Of a stretch of DNA of 64,000 nt, positions 27,362 to 35,819 are shown piece after piece. The first letter of the stretch is position 1; every line of letters begins with the position of its first letter. The DNA is taken from positions 6,946,501 to 7,010,500 of the forward strand of contig NZ_CP029427.2 of assembly GCF_002266465.3 (NCBI RefSeq), read 5' to 3'. This stretch comes from Bradyrhizobium symbiodeficiens. GTDB lineage: Bacteria; Pseudomonadota; Alphaproteobacteria; Rhizobiales; Xanthobacteraceae. The position numbers and the translations under genes were made by a program. The notes beneath the pieces are model-generated. The model did no database searches. It was not told the origin of the DNA and was given only the letters and a program-made list of their open reading frames with translations.

Positions 27362-28042
27362 ATGACCGAGCAAAACGACACCCAAGACTCTTCGCAAGCC
27401 AAGGCGGGCGCGATCATCGTTCCCGTGACACTGTTCGAGCAGAACTGCACCATCATCTGGGACGAGCCCAGCAAGAAGGCCGTGGTGATCGATCCCGGCG
27501 GCGACGTGCCGAAGATCCTGGACGCGATCAAGCAGACCGGCGTCACCGTGGAGAAGATCTGGCTGACCCACGGTCATATCGACCATGTCGGCGGCGCGGC
27601 CGATTTGCGCGATGCACTGAAAGTTCCGATCGAGGGCCCGCATGAAGCAGACAAATTCCTGCTCGACAATGTGGTCGAGAGCGGCGCACGTTTCGGCATG
27701 ACCGGCGTGCGCAACTTTGCGCCCGACCGCTGGCTCGCCGAGGGCGACACCGTGTCGATCGGCGATCTCAAGTTCGACATCTTCCACTGCCCCGGACACT
27801 CGCCGGGCAGCGTGGTGTTCTTCAACAAGCAGCTGCGCTTCGCCCATGTCGGCGACGTCCTGTTCGCCGGCTCGGTCGGGCGCACCGATTTGCCCGGCGG
27901 CAGTCACGCCACGCTGATCAACTCGATCCTCACCAAGCTGCTGCCGCTCGGCGACGATGTCGGCTTCATCTGCGGCCATGGCGCCGGCTCCAGCATCGGC
28001 CAGGAGCGGATGACAAATCCGTTCATCACCGGCGAGACGTGA
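27362..28042 (+). CDS. Metallo-beta-lactamase fold hydrolase (glyoxalase II-like)
   Basis: 226 residues. The zinc motif is THGHIDHVGG (HxHxDH), with further ligands in HCPGHSPGSVVFF, HVGDVLFAGSVGRTDLPGG and ICGHGAGSS. This pattern is that of the YcbL/GloB-like thioesterase branch of the MBL superfamily; hydrolysis of a glutathione thioester is plausible but unproven. Start 27362 is the ATG directly before the conserved region; the same frame is open far upstream without coding character. It ends 3 bases before the stop of the convergent HxlR gene. Confidence 0.92.
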   Translation: MTEQNDTQDSSQAKAGAIIVPVTLFEQNCTIIWDEPSKKAVVIDPGGDVPKILDAIKQTGVTVEKIWLTHGHIDHVGGAADLRDALKVPIEGPHEADKFLLDNVVESGARFGMTGVRNFAPDRWLAEGDTVSIGDLKFDIFHCPGHSPGSVVFFNKQLRFAHVGDVLFAGSVGRTDLPGGSHATLINSILTKLLPLGDDVGFICGHGAGSSIGQERMTNPFITGET

Positions 28043-28045
28043 GCT

Positions 28046-28414
28046 TTATTCTGCCGCGTCCACAAACGCCGCCGCTTCACTGAGGTGACGATCGCCCCAG
28101 TCGCGGATCGCTGCGACCACAGGCACGAAGCTTTTGCCCTTACGGGTCAGGCGATACTCGACCTTCGGCGGCACTTCGCCGAAATCCTTGCGGTCGATCA
28201 GGCCGCTCGCGGTCAGGGCCTTCAGTTCACGGCTGAGCACGCGCGGGGTGATCTCCGCGCTCCCGCTCGTGCCGCGCAACAGGCCGCTGCGGATCTCGCC
28301 ATAGCGGCGCGGGCCGTCCTTGAGGTCCCAGACGATGCGCAGCTTGTACTTGCCGCTGATCATCTTCTGAAACGCCGCGACCGGACAGTTGCGCGCCGGG
28401 TTCGCCTTCGCCAT
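28046..28414 (-). CDS. HxlR family winged-helix transcriptional regulator
   Basis: 122 residues, the usual length of HxlR proteins. The characteristic N-terminal Cys is in ARNCPVAAFQKMISGKYKL, and the winged helix includes ITPRVLSRELKALTASGLI. Members respond to reactive aldehydes, quinones or oxidants, and often repress a divergently encoded gene. That layout exists here: the small gene at 28546 is divergent, and the region between the genes holds a direct repeat that may be the operator. Confidence 0.92.
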   Translation of the reverse strand: MAKANPARNCPVAAFQKMISGKYKLRIVWDLKDGPRRYGEIRSGLLRGTSGSAEITPRVLSRELKALTASGLIDRKDFGEVPPKVEYRLTRKGKSFVPVVAAIRDWGDRHLSEAAAFVDAAE

Positions 28415-28461
28415 GTCGTCACCTCCATGTGCGGGATGAAGATAGAAGCGGCGTCGAAAAA

Positions 28462-28488
28462 GTCCATACTATCAATTTTGTCCATACT
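28462..28488. promoter_or_regulatory. Candidate operator in the hxlR-type divergent promoter
   Basis: GTCCATACT occurs at 28462-28470 and again at 28480-28488, 18 bases apart (about two helical turns), with the AT-rich spacer ATCAATTTT. The pair is centred between the divergent HxlR-type gene and the small gene at 28546, a standard site for HxlR-type control. Confidence 0.5.
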
Positions 28489-28545
28489 TGCAGGATCGCG
28501 CGCAAGCCGCAGATGATGACGCACACGACGAACAGGGAGCGTCAC

Positions 28546-28848
28546 ATGAAGCACTTCATGATCAGATACGAATTCAGGAACGGCACTACGGACGCCTGGC
28601 ACCAGGAGATCGGCCGCTTCGTCAAGGCGATCGACGGCGATCCGGAGCTCAAGGGGCGGGTCGGCTATCGCGTGTTGAAGAACCGCGACGGCGGCAGCTA
28701 TTTCCATCTCGCCAGCGTCGCCGACGAGGCCGCGCAAAAGACACTGCAATCGCGCGACTTCTTCAAGGCCTATCAGGAGATGACGCGGAAGGTCGCCGGC
28801 GGCGAGGTGACGGTGACGCCGATCGCGTGGATCGGTCAGACGGCGTAG
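28546..28848 (+). CDS. Small dimeric alpha/beta-barrel-like protein, probable HxlR target
   Basis: 100 residues. The pattern (MKHFMIRYEF, then HQEIGRFVKAIDGDPELKGRVGYRVLKN and HLASVADEAAQKTLQSRDFFKAYQEMT) is that of a monooxygenase-like ABM ferredoxin fold, as in quinol monooxygenase relatives. No catalytic residue can be assigned. AGGGAG lies about 6 bases before the ATG. Divergent pairing with the HxlR gene suggests it detoxifies the regulator's inducer. Confidence 0.8.
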   Translation: MKHFMIRYEFRNGTTDAWHQEIGRFVKAIDGDPELKGRVGYRVLKNRDGGSYFHLASVADEAAQKTLQSRDFFKAYQEMTRKVAGGEVTVTPIAWIGQTA

Positions 28849-28850
28849 CG

Positions 28851-28904
28851 TCTCGTCCCAGGAGTATGGGTTCCGGATCGGCGCGCGCTTGTCCGGGACG
28901 ACAG
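28851..28904. repeat. Dispersed inverted repeat, GTCGTCC...GGACGAC type
   Basis: TCTCGTCCCAGGAGTATGGG at the left and GCGCGCTTGTCCGGGACGAC at the right; the ends are imperfect inverted copies. It lies between the convergent small gene and the broken esterase gene. Confidence 0.55.
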
Positions 28905-28909
28905 CAGGG

Positions 28910-30092
28910 CTACTTCATCAATCCCGCGGCGGTCAGTGCGCGCGTGATGATCTGGCCGAGATCGAAGCCGCGAACCTCCTCGCGCTTCGGCTCGGCCGGC
29001 TGTTCGGCGACCGCTGCGCGGATCGAGCGGGCCAGATGCGGCGCCGGCGTCAGTGCCGGCTGCGCTGCAGGCTTGCTTATAGGCTTGGCCTCCGCCTTTG
29101 CAGCGTCTGCAATCCAGCCGGTGAGGCCGAAGAACTTTGCGATGTGATAGGACGACGAAATGCCGGCCTCGATCAGGAACGCGCCTTCGACGCCGTAACG
29201 CTGGTCGTTGTCGGCAAGGCCAAGCGGCGTGCCGTGCGCCATGTCGGTGATGGCGTAGCACTCGACCAGCGTCTCGCCGTCCTTGCCCCACCAGGCCTGG
29301 CGCGGATGGCCATCGACCTTTGTCTCCGCCATCGGCGCTTCCGGCAGATCGTGCAGATCGAGCCACTGCTTGACGATCTCGTTGGCATTGCCCGGATTGA
29401 CGGTGCGGTCGGCGCTGCCGTGCCACACCGAAACCTTCGGCCAGGGGCCGCGATGATCCGAGGCGCTGCGCACGAGATCGCCGAGCTCGCGCGCGGAACG
29501 CGTCGGCGAATGAAACATGCCGTCCAGCGCCTCGCGCAAATTCGAGGCGATGCCGTAGGGCAGCCCGGCGATGACCGCGCCGGCCGCGAAGACTTCCGGA
29601 TAGGTCGCGAGCATCACCGACGTCATGCCGCCGCCGGCGGACAGGCCGGTGATGAAGATGCGCCTGGGATCGATTCGATGGGCCTCCGCCATATGCGCGA
29701 TCATCTCGCGGATCGACTGCGCCTCGCCGCCCTCCCGCGCCGTGTCTTCCGGATTGAACCAGTTGAAGCAGGTGTTTGCCGTTGTTGATGCGTTGCTGCT
29801 CGGGCATCAGCAGCGCGAAGCCATAGTGCTCCGCGAGCGTCGACCAGCCGGCGCCGAGATCGTAGCCCGCTGCCGTCTGCCCGCAGCCATGCAGCACGAC
29901 GACCAGCGCGCGCGGCTTCTGCAACTGCGCGGGCACGAACGCGAACATGCGCAAGGCGCCCGGGTTGTCGCCGAAGCCGGTGACCTCCTGCAATGGACTG
30001 GAGGCATCCGCGCTGCGTCCGAACTCGGCAAAGCGCAGACCGTCCAGCCTCGACAGACGTCTCAACAGATCGACATTTTTGGCTAACGACAC
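28910..30092 (-). pseudogene. Frameshifted PHB depolymerase-family esterase
   Basis: Two overlapping leftward frames together make one esterase of the PHB depolymerase/LpqC-type family. The first (from GTG 30092, AGGAAG 6 bases upstream) contains the oxyanion block VVVLHGCGQTAAGYD and runs to QQRINNGK. The second contains NTCFNWFNPEDTAREGG, the nucleophile elbow ITGLSAGGGM and the C-terminal domain, ending at 28910. The frames join at the AAA run on the minus strand (plus-strand TTT at 29775-29777): removing one A restores a continuous protein. Either the gene is inactivated, or this is a base-calling error in a homopolymer. A C-terminal Ala/Pro-rich tail follows the catalytic domain. Confidence 0.85.
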
Positions 30093-30238
30093 GGCGACTT
30101 CCTGGTGGGGCGACGTACAACGTCCAGCCAAACCAGATAGTTGCTGCAATGCAAAATAAAAAGACCGTGCGCTGTCAATCCGGTAAAACCGCGGGAAATC
30201 CCCCGGAATCCGCACGCATTAACCGCACTGCCTCAACT

Positions 30239-30550
30239 TCATGCAGATGCGCGACGCCTCCACGACAGAAATGCGGCACAGATCATGATTAATGTCACAA
30301 ACAGCACGAGCTAGACCGGAAATCCTGCGCGCGTTGATTGCAACGCTTCGACTGCGAAGAACACCGCGCCGATTGCGGCCACTCCGGCCGCATTTCCGAA
30401 CTGCGCCGTCGTGCCATACAAGCCGGACGCCGAGCCTGCGGCGACAGACCTCACGGTCCTGAGTCCCGCGCCGGAGAACGGCGCCATCACCAGTCCCTGG
30501 CCGTAGCCAGAGATGATCATGATGAACGCGAGCAGGAGCGGCGATGGCGC
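30239..30550 (-). pseudogene. Remnant of an MFS drug-efflux transporter (C-terminal part)
   Basis: A leftward frame encodes LLLAFIMIISGYGQGLVMAP, then VAAGSASGLYGTTAQFGNAAGVAAIGAVFF, which is the segment around transmembrane helices 13-14 of EmrB/QacA-type MFS proteins. It is interrupted by an in-frame TAG at 30311-30313, after which the same frame continues with a final helix (LVLFVTLIMICAAFLSW) and RRRASA before TGA at 30239. The N-terminal four fifths of the transporter are missing. It is a decayed gene fragment left by an old deletion. Confidence 0.8.
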
Positions 30551-30725
30551 GACGCCGCGACGAAGGCAAGCGCGAGCGGGATGAAGCAAGCGGGGAGAGG
30601 GAGAAGACTCAAGGGCACGCATGCCTGCATTCCGCCGCGCGGGACACCGCGCGATTGCGTTCGCGCCTTCGGGCACGTAGCCTCACCGCCTCAACAAACA
30701 GAAAATCAAAGCCGGAGAGAACCCC

Positions 30726-31961
30726 ATGGCGCGCCTGAAGTTCGGAGCCTTCCTTGCCCCGCATCACCCGATCGGGGAGCATCCGATGCTCCAGTTCCGG
30801 CGCGACCTCGACCTGGTCGAGCAGCTCGACGCGCTCGGCTATGACGAGTTCTGGTGCGGCGAGCATCATTCATCCGGCTGGGAGATGATCGCCTCGCCCG
30901 AGATGTTCCTGGCTGCGGCCGGCGAGCGCACCAAGCGGATCAAGCTCGGCACCGGCGTGGTGTCGCTCCCCTATCATCATCCCTACAACGTCGCCCAGCG
31001 CATGGTGCAGCTCGACCACATGACCGGCGGCCGCGCCATCTTCGGCTCCGGCCCCGGCGCGCTTGCCTCCGACGCGCACACGCTCGGCATCGATCCGATG
31101 ACGCAGCGTGACCGCCAGGACGAGGCGATCGGCGTCATCCGCCGGTTGTTCAACGGTGAGCGCGTCACGGCCAAGAGCGACTGGTTCACCATGAACGACG
31201 CCGCGCTGCAGATCCTGCCGCTGCAGGAAGAGATGCCGTTCGTCGTGGCCTCGCAAATATCGCCTTCGGGCATGACGCTCGCCGGCAAATACGGCTGCGG
31301 CATCATCTCGCTGGGCTCGATGACGACGCAGGGGCTGATGTCGCTGCAGCAGCAATGGCAGTTCGCCGAGGACGCTGCGAAGAAGCACGGCACGAAGGTC
31401 GACCGCGCCAACTGGCGCGTGCTGCTGACCTTCCACATCGCCGAGACCCGCGAGCAGGCGCGCAAGGAAGCCGGCGCCGGGCTGATGCGCTGGCACAACG
31501 AATATAATGTCGGCACGCTGCAGCGGCCGGGCCTGACGGCGTTCTCCTCGCCCGACGAGGCCGTGGACAAGACCGCCTTCGTCGAGGGCGCCGCGTCCAC
31601 CATCGGCACGCCCGACGATCTCATCAAAACCATCAAGAACGTGATGCAGGTCTCCGGGGGCGTCGGCGCCATCATCGGCTTCGTGCACGACTGGGCCAAT
31701 CCGGAAGCCACGCGCCGCAGCTGGGACATGGTGGCGCGCTACGTCGTGCCGGAGATCAACGGCTATATCGACGGCCTGCGCCGGTCGCAAAAATTCGTAA
31801 TCGAGAACCGCGCCATCTTCGAGCGTGCAGGCCAGGCCGTGATGGCCAAGATCATGGAGAACGAGAAGGCTGCCGAAGCATTAAAGGTGACCGGCCCCGG
31901 CCGAGTCGCCATTCCCGCCGTCAACGCACCGGATTTGCAGAAGGAAGCGGCGAAGCGATAG
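30726..31961 (+). CDS. LLM class flavin-dependent oxidoreductase
   Basis: 411 residues. Luciferase-like monooxygenase fold: the N-terminus FGAFLAPHHPIGEHPMLQFR, the block YDEFWCGEHHSSGWE and the segment LGTGVVSLPYHHPYNVAQRM are typical of bacterial luciferase family group enzymes that use FMNH2 supplied by a separate reductase. It probably oxidises an organic substrate that cannot be named. GGAGAG lies upstream of the ATG. It lies downstream of the MFS remnant and upstream of the P450 gene, but separated from the latter by a repeat. Confidence 0.93.
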   Translation: MARLKFGAFLAPHHPIGEHPMLQFRRDLDLVEQLDALGYDEFWCGEHHSSGWEMIASPEMFLAAAGERTKRIKLGTGVVSLPYHHPYNVAQRMVQLDHMTGGRAIFGSGPGALASDAHTLGIDPMTQRDRQDEAIGVIRRLFNGERVTAKSDWFTMNDAALQILPLQEEMPFVVASQISPSGMTLAGKYGCGIISLGSMTTQGLMSLQQQWQFAEDAAKKHGTKVDRANWRVLLTFHIAETREQARKEAGAGLMRWHNEYNVGTLQRPGLTAFSSPDEAVDKTAFVEGAASTIGTPDDLIKTIKNVMQVSGGVGAIIGFVHDWANPEATRRSWDMVARYVVPEINGYIDGLRRSQKFVIENRAIFERAGQAVMAKIMENEKAAEALKVTGPGRVAIPAVNAPDLQKEAAKR

Positions 31962-31980
31962 GCCTAAGCCTTCACTCCTC

Positions 31981-32026
31981 GTCGTCCCGGCGCCCGTGCG
32001 CAATTGCGAAGCAAGCCGGGACGACG
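31981..32026. repeat. Dispersed inverted repeat, GTCGTCCCGG type
   Basis: GTCGTCCCGGCGCCCGTGCG at the left and AAGCAAGCCGGGACGACGG at the right form an inverted pair with an inner GCGCAATTGCG palindrome. It sits between the LLM oxidoreductase and cytochrome P450 genes. Confidence 0.7.
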
Positions 32027-32120
32027 GTGGTGGGTGTGACGATTTTGTGCGCAAGACGATCGCAGCTCATCGCGCCCCGATCGTGCTATGTTGCGGAGCC
32101 TGCCAACCGGAGTAATCGTC

Positions 32121-33497
32121 ATGTCGATGCAGAATGTGGCCGCACCGGCGCCCGACTACACCGCGCCCAAACGCAACGCCCTGACGCACATCCCCGGCGA
32201 CGAAGGATGGCCGATCATCGGCAAGACCTTTCAGGTATTGGCCGATCCCAAGGGCCATATCGAGGCGAACGGCGCCAAATACGGTCCGGTCTACCGGACC
32301 CATGTGTTCGGTGAGACGAATGTCGTGCTGCTCGGGCCCGAGGCCAACGAACTCGTGATGTTCGATCAGCAAAAGCTATTCTCCTCGACCCACGGCTGGA
32401 ACAAGGTGCTCGGCCTGTTGTTTCCACGCGGATTGATGCTGCTCGATTTCGACGAGCACCGGCTGCACCGCAAGGCGCTGTCGGTCGCGTTCAAGTCGGG
32501 GCCGATGAAATCCTATCTGGCCGATCTCGACCGCGGCATCTCCGCGCGGGTCGCGCAGTGGAAGGCCAAGCCCGGCGAGATGCAGCTCTACCCTGCGATG
32601 AAGCAGCTCACGCTGGATCTCGCGGCGGCGTCCTTCCTCGGCGCCGATATCGGGCCGGAGGTCGACGAGATCAACCGCGCCTTCGTCGACATGGTCGCCG
32701 CCGCTGTCGCGCCGATCCGCCGTCCCCTGCCCGGCACCCAGATGGCCGCCGGCGTCAGAGGGCGCAAACGCATCGTCGCCTATTTCCGCGAGCAGATCCC
32801 GCTGCGACGCGGCAATCACGGCGCCGATGATTTGTTCTCGCAGCTCTGCCGCGCCACCCATGAGGACGGCGCGCTTCTGTCCGAGCAGGACATCATCGAC
32901 CACATGAGCTTCCTGATGATGGCGGCGCACGACACGCTGACCTCGTCGCTGACGTCGTTCGTCGGCGAACTCGCCGCCAATCCGGACTGGCAGGACAGGC
33001 TGCGCGCGGAAGTTCTCGCGCTCGGGCTCGCGGCCGATGCACCGAGCAGCTTCGACGATCTTGAAAAGATGCCGCTGTCTGAAATGGCGTTCAAGGAGGC
33101 GCTTCGGATCAAGCCGCCGGTGCCCTCGATGCCGCGCCGCGCCATGCGCGATTTCAACTTCAAGGGCTTTACGATTCCCGCCGGCACCGCGGTCGGCGTC
33201 AATCCGCTCTATACGCATCACATGAAGGACATCTGGCCGGAACCGGATCGCTTCGATCCCTTGCGCTTCACTGAAGAAGCCCAGCGCAACCGCCACCGCT
33301 TCGCCTGGGTCCCGTTCGGCGGCGGCGCGCATATGTGCCTCGGCCTGCACTTTGCCTACATGCAGGCGAAATGCTTTGCGCGGCACTTCCTGCAGAACAT
33401 CGAGGTGTCGCTGGAAGAGGGCTACAAGCCGGACTGGCAGATGTGGCCGATCCCGAAGCCGCGTGACGGGCTGAGGGTGCGGGTGAAGGCGGTTTAG
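32121..33497 (+). CDS. Cytochrome P450
   Basis: 458 residues. The haem-binding loop FGGGAHMCLG provides the Cys ligand, the I-helix oxygen-activation motif is MMAAHDTLTS, and the K-helix ExxR is in FKEALRIKPP. It is a soluble bacterial P450 (no membrane anchor) needing ferredoxin and reductase partners, which are not next to it. The overall pattern resembles CYP51/CYP120-like retinoid or sterol-type P450s, but substrate assignment would be a guess. The ATG at 32121 follows GGAG by 8 bases. Confidence 0.95.
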   Translation: MSMQNVAAPAPDYTAPKRNALTHIPGDEGWPIIGKTFQVLADPKGHIEANGAKYGPVYRTHVFGETNVVLLGPEANELVMFDQQKLFSSTHGWNKVLGLLFPRGLMLLDFDEHRLHRKALSVAFKSGPMKSYLADLDRGISARVAQWKAKPGEMQLYPAMKQLTLDLAAASFLGADIGPEVDEINRAFVDMVAAAVAPIRRPLPGTQMAAGVRGRKRIVAYFREQIPLRRGNHGADDLFSQLCRATHEDGALLSEQDIIDHMSFLMMAAHDTLTSSLTSFVGELAANPDWQDRLRAEVLALGLAADAPSSFDDLEKMPLSEMAFKEALRIKPPVPSMPRRAMRDFNFKGFTIPAGTAVGVNPLYTHHMKDIWPEPDRFDPLRFTEEAQRNRHRFAWVPFGGGAHMCLGLHFAYMQAKCFARHFLQNIEVSLEEGYKPDWQMWPIPKPRDGLRVRVKAV

Positions 33498-33507
33498 CAC
33501 TGCTTTC

Positions 33508-33605
33508 GTAGGGTGGGCAAAGCGAAAGCGTGCCCACCACGCCTCTCCGCATTTGAATATTGATGGTGGGCACAGCGCGAAGAGCGCGCCTTTGCCCACC
33601 CTGCA
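33508..33605. repeat. Dispersed repeat, GTAGGGTGGGCAAAG type
   Basis: CGTAGGGTGGGCAAAGCGAA and GCGCCTTTGCCCACCCTGCAG are inverted ends, with an inner pair CGTGCCCACC / GGTGGGCAC. It lies between the convergent P450 and SDR genes and is crossed by the extended SDR reading frame. Confidence 0.8.
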
Positions 33606-33624
33606 GCTTTGTCGCCCGCCGCAG

Positions 33625-34463
33625 TTACGCCCCTGATCGAACGCCTTGCGCAGGGCCGACAACCCCTGCTGCTGCTGGGTCCAGTTGCGGCCGCCGGTGA
33701 TGGCGCCGTCGATGACGAGGTCGTGGCCGTTGATGAAGCTGGATTCGTCGCTCGCCAGGAACACCGCGGCGTGGGCGATGTCGTCGGGAATGCCGGCGCG
33801 CGGGATCGGCTGCGCGGTCTTGTAGACGTCCCGCATCACCGCCTGCGTCTTCTCGGCGGCTTCCGTCGTCAGGCCGAGCGCCTTGCCGAAGATGCCCGTC
33901 GCGATCGCACCGGGCGAGATCGAGTTGACGCGCACGTTGGATTCGCCGAGCTCCATCGCCACGCATTTGGTGAGATGGATCATCGCCGCCTTGGCCGCGC
34001 CGTAGACGATCGACGAGGAGAACCCGGCGAGGCGTCCGGCGATGCTGCCATTGTTGATGATGCTGCCAGAACCCTGCTTCTTCATGGCAGGCGCGACGTG
34101 CTTCATGCCGAGCATGACGCTGCGCACCAGCGTCGCCATCGCCGCGTCGAAGCGCTCGACCTCGAGACCCTCGATGCCGCCGGTCTGCGCCGGGCCGCCG
34201 GCATTGTTGAACAGGCAGTCGATCCGCCCGAACTTGTCCACGGCGAGCGCGATCAGCGCCTGCATCTGCGCTTCGACCGTCACGTCGGTCTGGCGGAAGA
34301 TGCAGTTGGCGCCGAGCTGCCTGGCCAGCGCCTCGCCCTCCGGTAGACGCCGTCCCGCGATCACAATTTTGGCACCTTCGGCAACGAAGACTTCCGCAGT
34401 GCGCAACCCGATCCCGCTCGTGGCCCCCGTGATCACTGCAACCTTGCCGTCCAGCCTGCCCAT
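33625..34463 (-). pseudogene. SDR family oxidoreductase with apparent stop loss by a one-base shift
   Basis: About 278 residues of a complete short-chain dehydrogenase: TGATSGIG cofactor motif (residues 12-19), NNAG (about 88), catalytic Ser region NNGSIAG and YGAAK (Tyr/Lys), C-terminal NGHDLVIDGAITGG. Instead of ending, the frame runs on through the adjacent repeat and then antisense to the P450 gene as far as 32376. A TAA at 33625-33627 is one base out of frame, just after a GGGG run (33631-33634); one more G would give a normal stop. So the true gene very probably ends at 33625, and the one-base loss is either real or a sequencing error. NAD(P)-dependent oxidoreductase, substrate unknown. 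It could still make an active but extended protein. Confidence 0.8.
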
Positions 34464-34642
34464 GGAATGTTCCTGTTTTCGAACGATTTGATGACAAATG
34501 GCGAACGTCGACCGCTGCCATCGCCGCGGGCGCCACTATCCCTGCCTGTCTCCGACAAGGCAAGCTATGCTTGTGCGGGCGGGATGCGTAACATCTTCAC
34601 AGGCCGCTCGATTTTCGGACGCATATCGCAACTGGGCTGCGC

Positions 34643-35608
34643 ATGGGGAAGTTGATCGACGAATTCCGCAGGGGCTGGCAGGGTGCGGCGCCGCCATCGC
34701 TCGGTCTGAGCATTGCGTTTGCGGTGGCTTGCCTGCTGATTGCGACGCTGACGCGCTGGGCGCTGGCGCATGTGCGGCCCGACGTCTACTTCACCCCCTA
34801 TTTTCCGGCCGTGTTCTTTGCCGCCGCGTTCGGAGGCTTCCGGATCGGGATCGTGACCGCGCTGGTCGGCGGCATGCTCGGCGTCGTCGTGAATTTCGGC
34901 GATGCCTTTGCCGATCGCGCGCGGTTTGCCCTGCTGGCACTCTATTGGGCAGTCTGTGCGCTCACGATCTGGGGCGTCGAGCACTATCGCACCATGCTGG
35001 CGGAGCAGCGCCGGATCGCCAAGCGCCTGATCGAGGAAGAAGATTATCGCAAGCTGCTGGTCGACGAGCTCCAGCACCGGCTGAAGAACAAGCTGTCGAC
35101 GGTGCACGCCGTGCTGCACCAGGTGCTGCACGACCAGCCGCAGGTCTGGGCCAAGATCGATCCGCGGCTGCGCTCGCTGGCCGCGACCGACGATCTGATC
35201 TCGCGGATCGACAAGGCCGGCTGTGACATTCGCGACCTCCTGATCTCGGAGCTCGGCCCCTACGGCCATGTCCGCTTCACCCTGAACGGCGATCGGCTGT
35301 TCCTGCCGCCGAAGCTCGCGGTCACGCTTTCATTGATGTTTCACGAACTGGCCACCAATGCGGGCAAGTACGGCGCATTTTCCTCGCCGCGCGGTCTGCT
35401 GCAGGTGTCATGGACCGTGAGCGGCGACCGCCTGACTGTCACCTGGGACGAGACCGAGGGGCCGAGCGTGGACAAGGTGTCGGAGCCCGGCTTCGGCACC
35501 AAGCTGCTGAAATCGGCACTGTCGGCTTTTGATGGCAGGACCGATGTCTCTTACTTGAAGACGGGGCTGCATTGCATCATGCAGTGCCGCATCCCGCGAA
35601 GCGAATAG
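34643..35608 (+). CDS. HWE/HisKA_2-type sensor histidine kinase with DUF4118-like membrane domain
   Basis: 321 residues. The N-terminal region (residues 20-115) has four membrane helices in the DUF4118 style (PYFPAVFFAAAFGGFRIGIV). The kinase part has the phospho-acceptor His in ELQHRLKNKLSTVHAV, the N-box in LMFHELATNAGKYGA, a Trp-x-Glu element (VTWDETEG) and GFGTKLL, which place it in the HWE/HisKA_2 group common in rhizobia. No response regulator is adjacent, so its partner is unknown; such kinases often feed the general stress response. It is divergent from the SDR gene. Confidence 0.9.
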   Translation: MGKLIDEFRRGWQGAAPPSLGLSIAFAVACLLIATLTRWALAHVRPDVYFTPYFPAVFFAAAFGGFRIGIVTALVGGMLGVVVNFGDAFADRARFALLALYWAVCALTIWGVEHYRTMLAEQRRIAKRLIEEEDYRKLLVDELQHRLKNKLSTVHAVLHQVLHDQPQVWAKIDPRLRSLAATDDLISRIDKAGCDIRDLLISELGPYGHVRFTLNGDRLFLPPKLAVTLSLMFHELATNAGKYGAFSSPRGLLQVSWTVSGDRLTVTWDETEGPSVDKVSEPGFGTKLLKSALSAFDGRTDVSYLKTGLHCIMQCRIPRSE

Positions 35609-35819
35609 CATCGCGCGCCAAGCGAAAGCCGACCCGCGCGCCCGCCCGCAGTTTCGCAGGCGCTGTTGACGCCCTGTTAATGACGATCGTCGGCGCGCGT
35701 CGCATCGCCGCAAGTTTCCCCCAAAACAACCCCGTATTTCTCCGTAGCCCTTAACCAAACTTAAGAGGGAACCGCGCAAGATCGCGCCCATTGCAAGGCG
35801 CGCTGAAACAACAAGATTC

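Noticed and set aside
32376..33600. 415-codon extension of the SDR frame, antisense to the P450
   Set aside because: It mirrors P450 codons on the opposite strand and has no family character; explained by the loss of the SDR stop.
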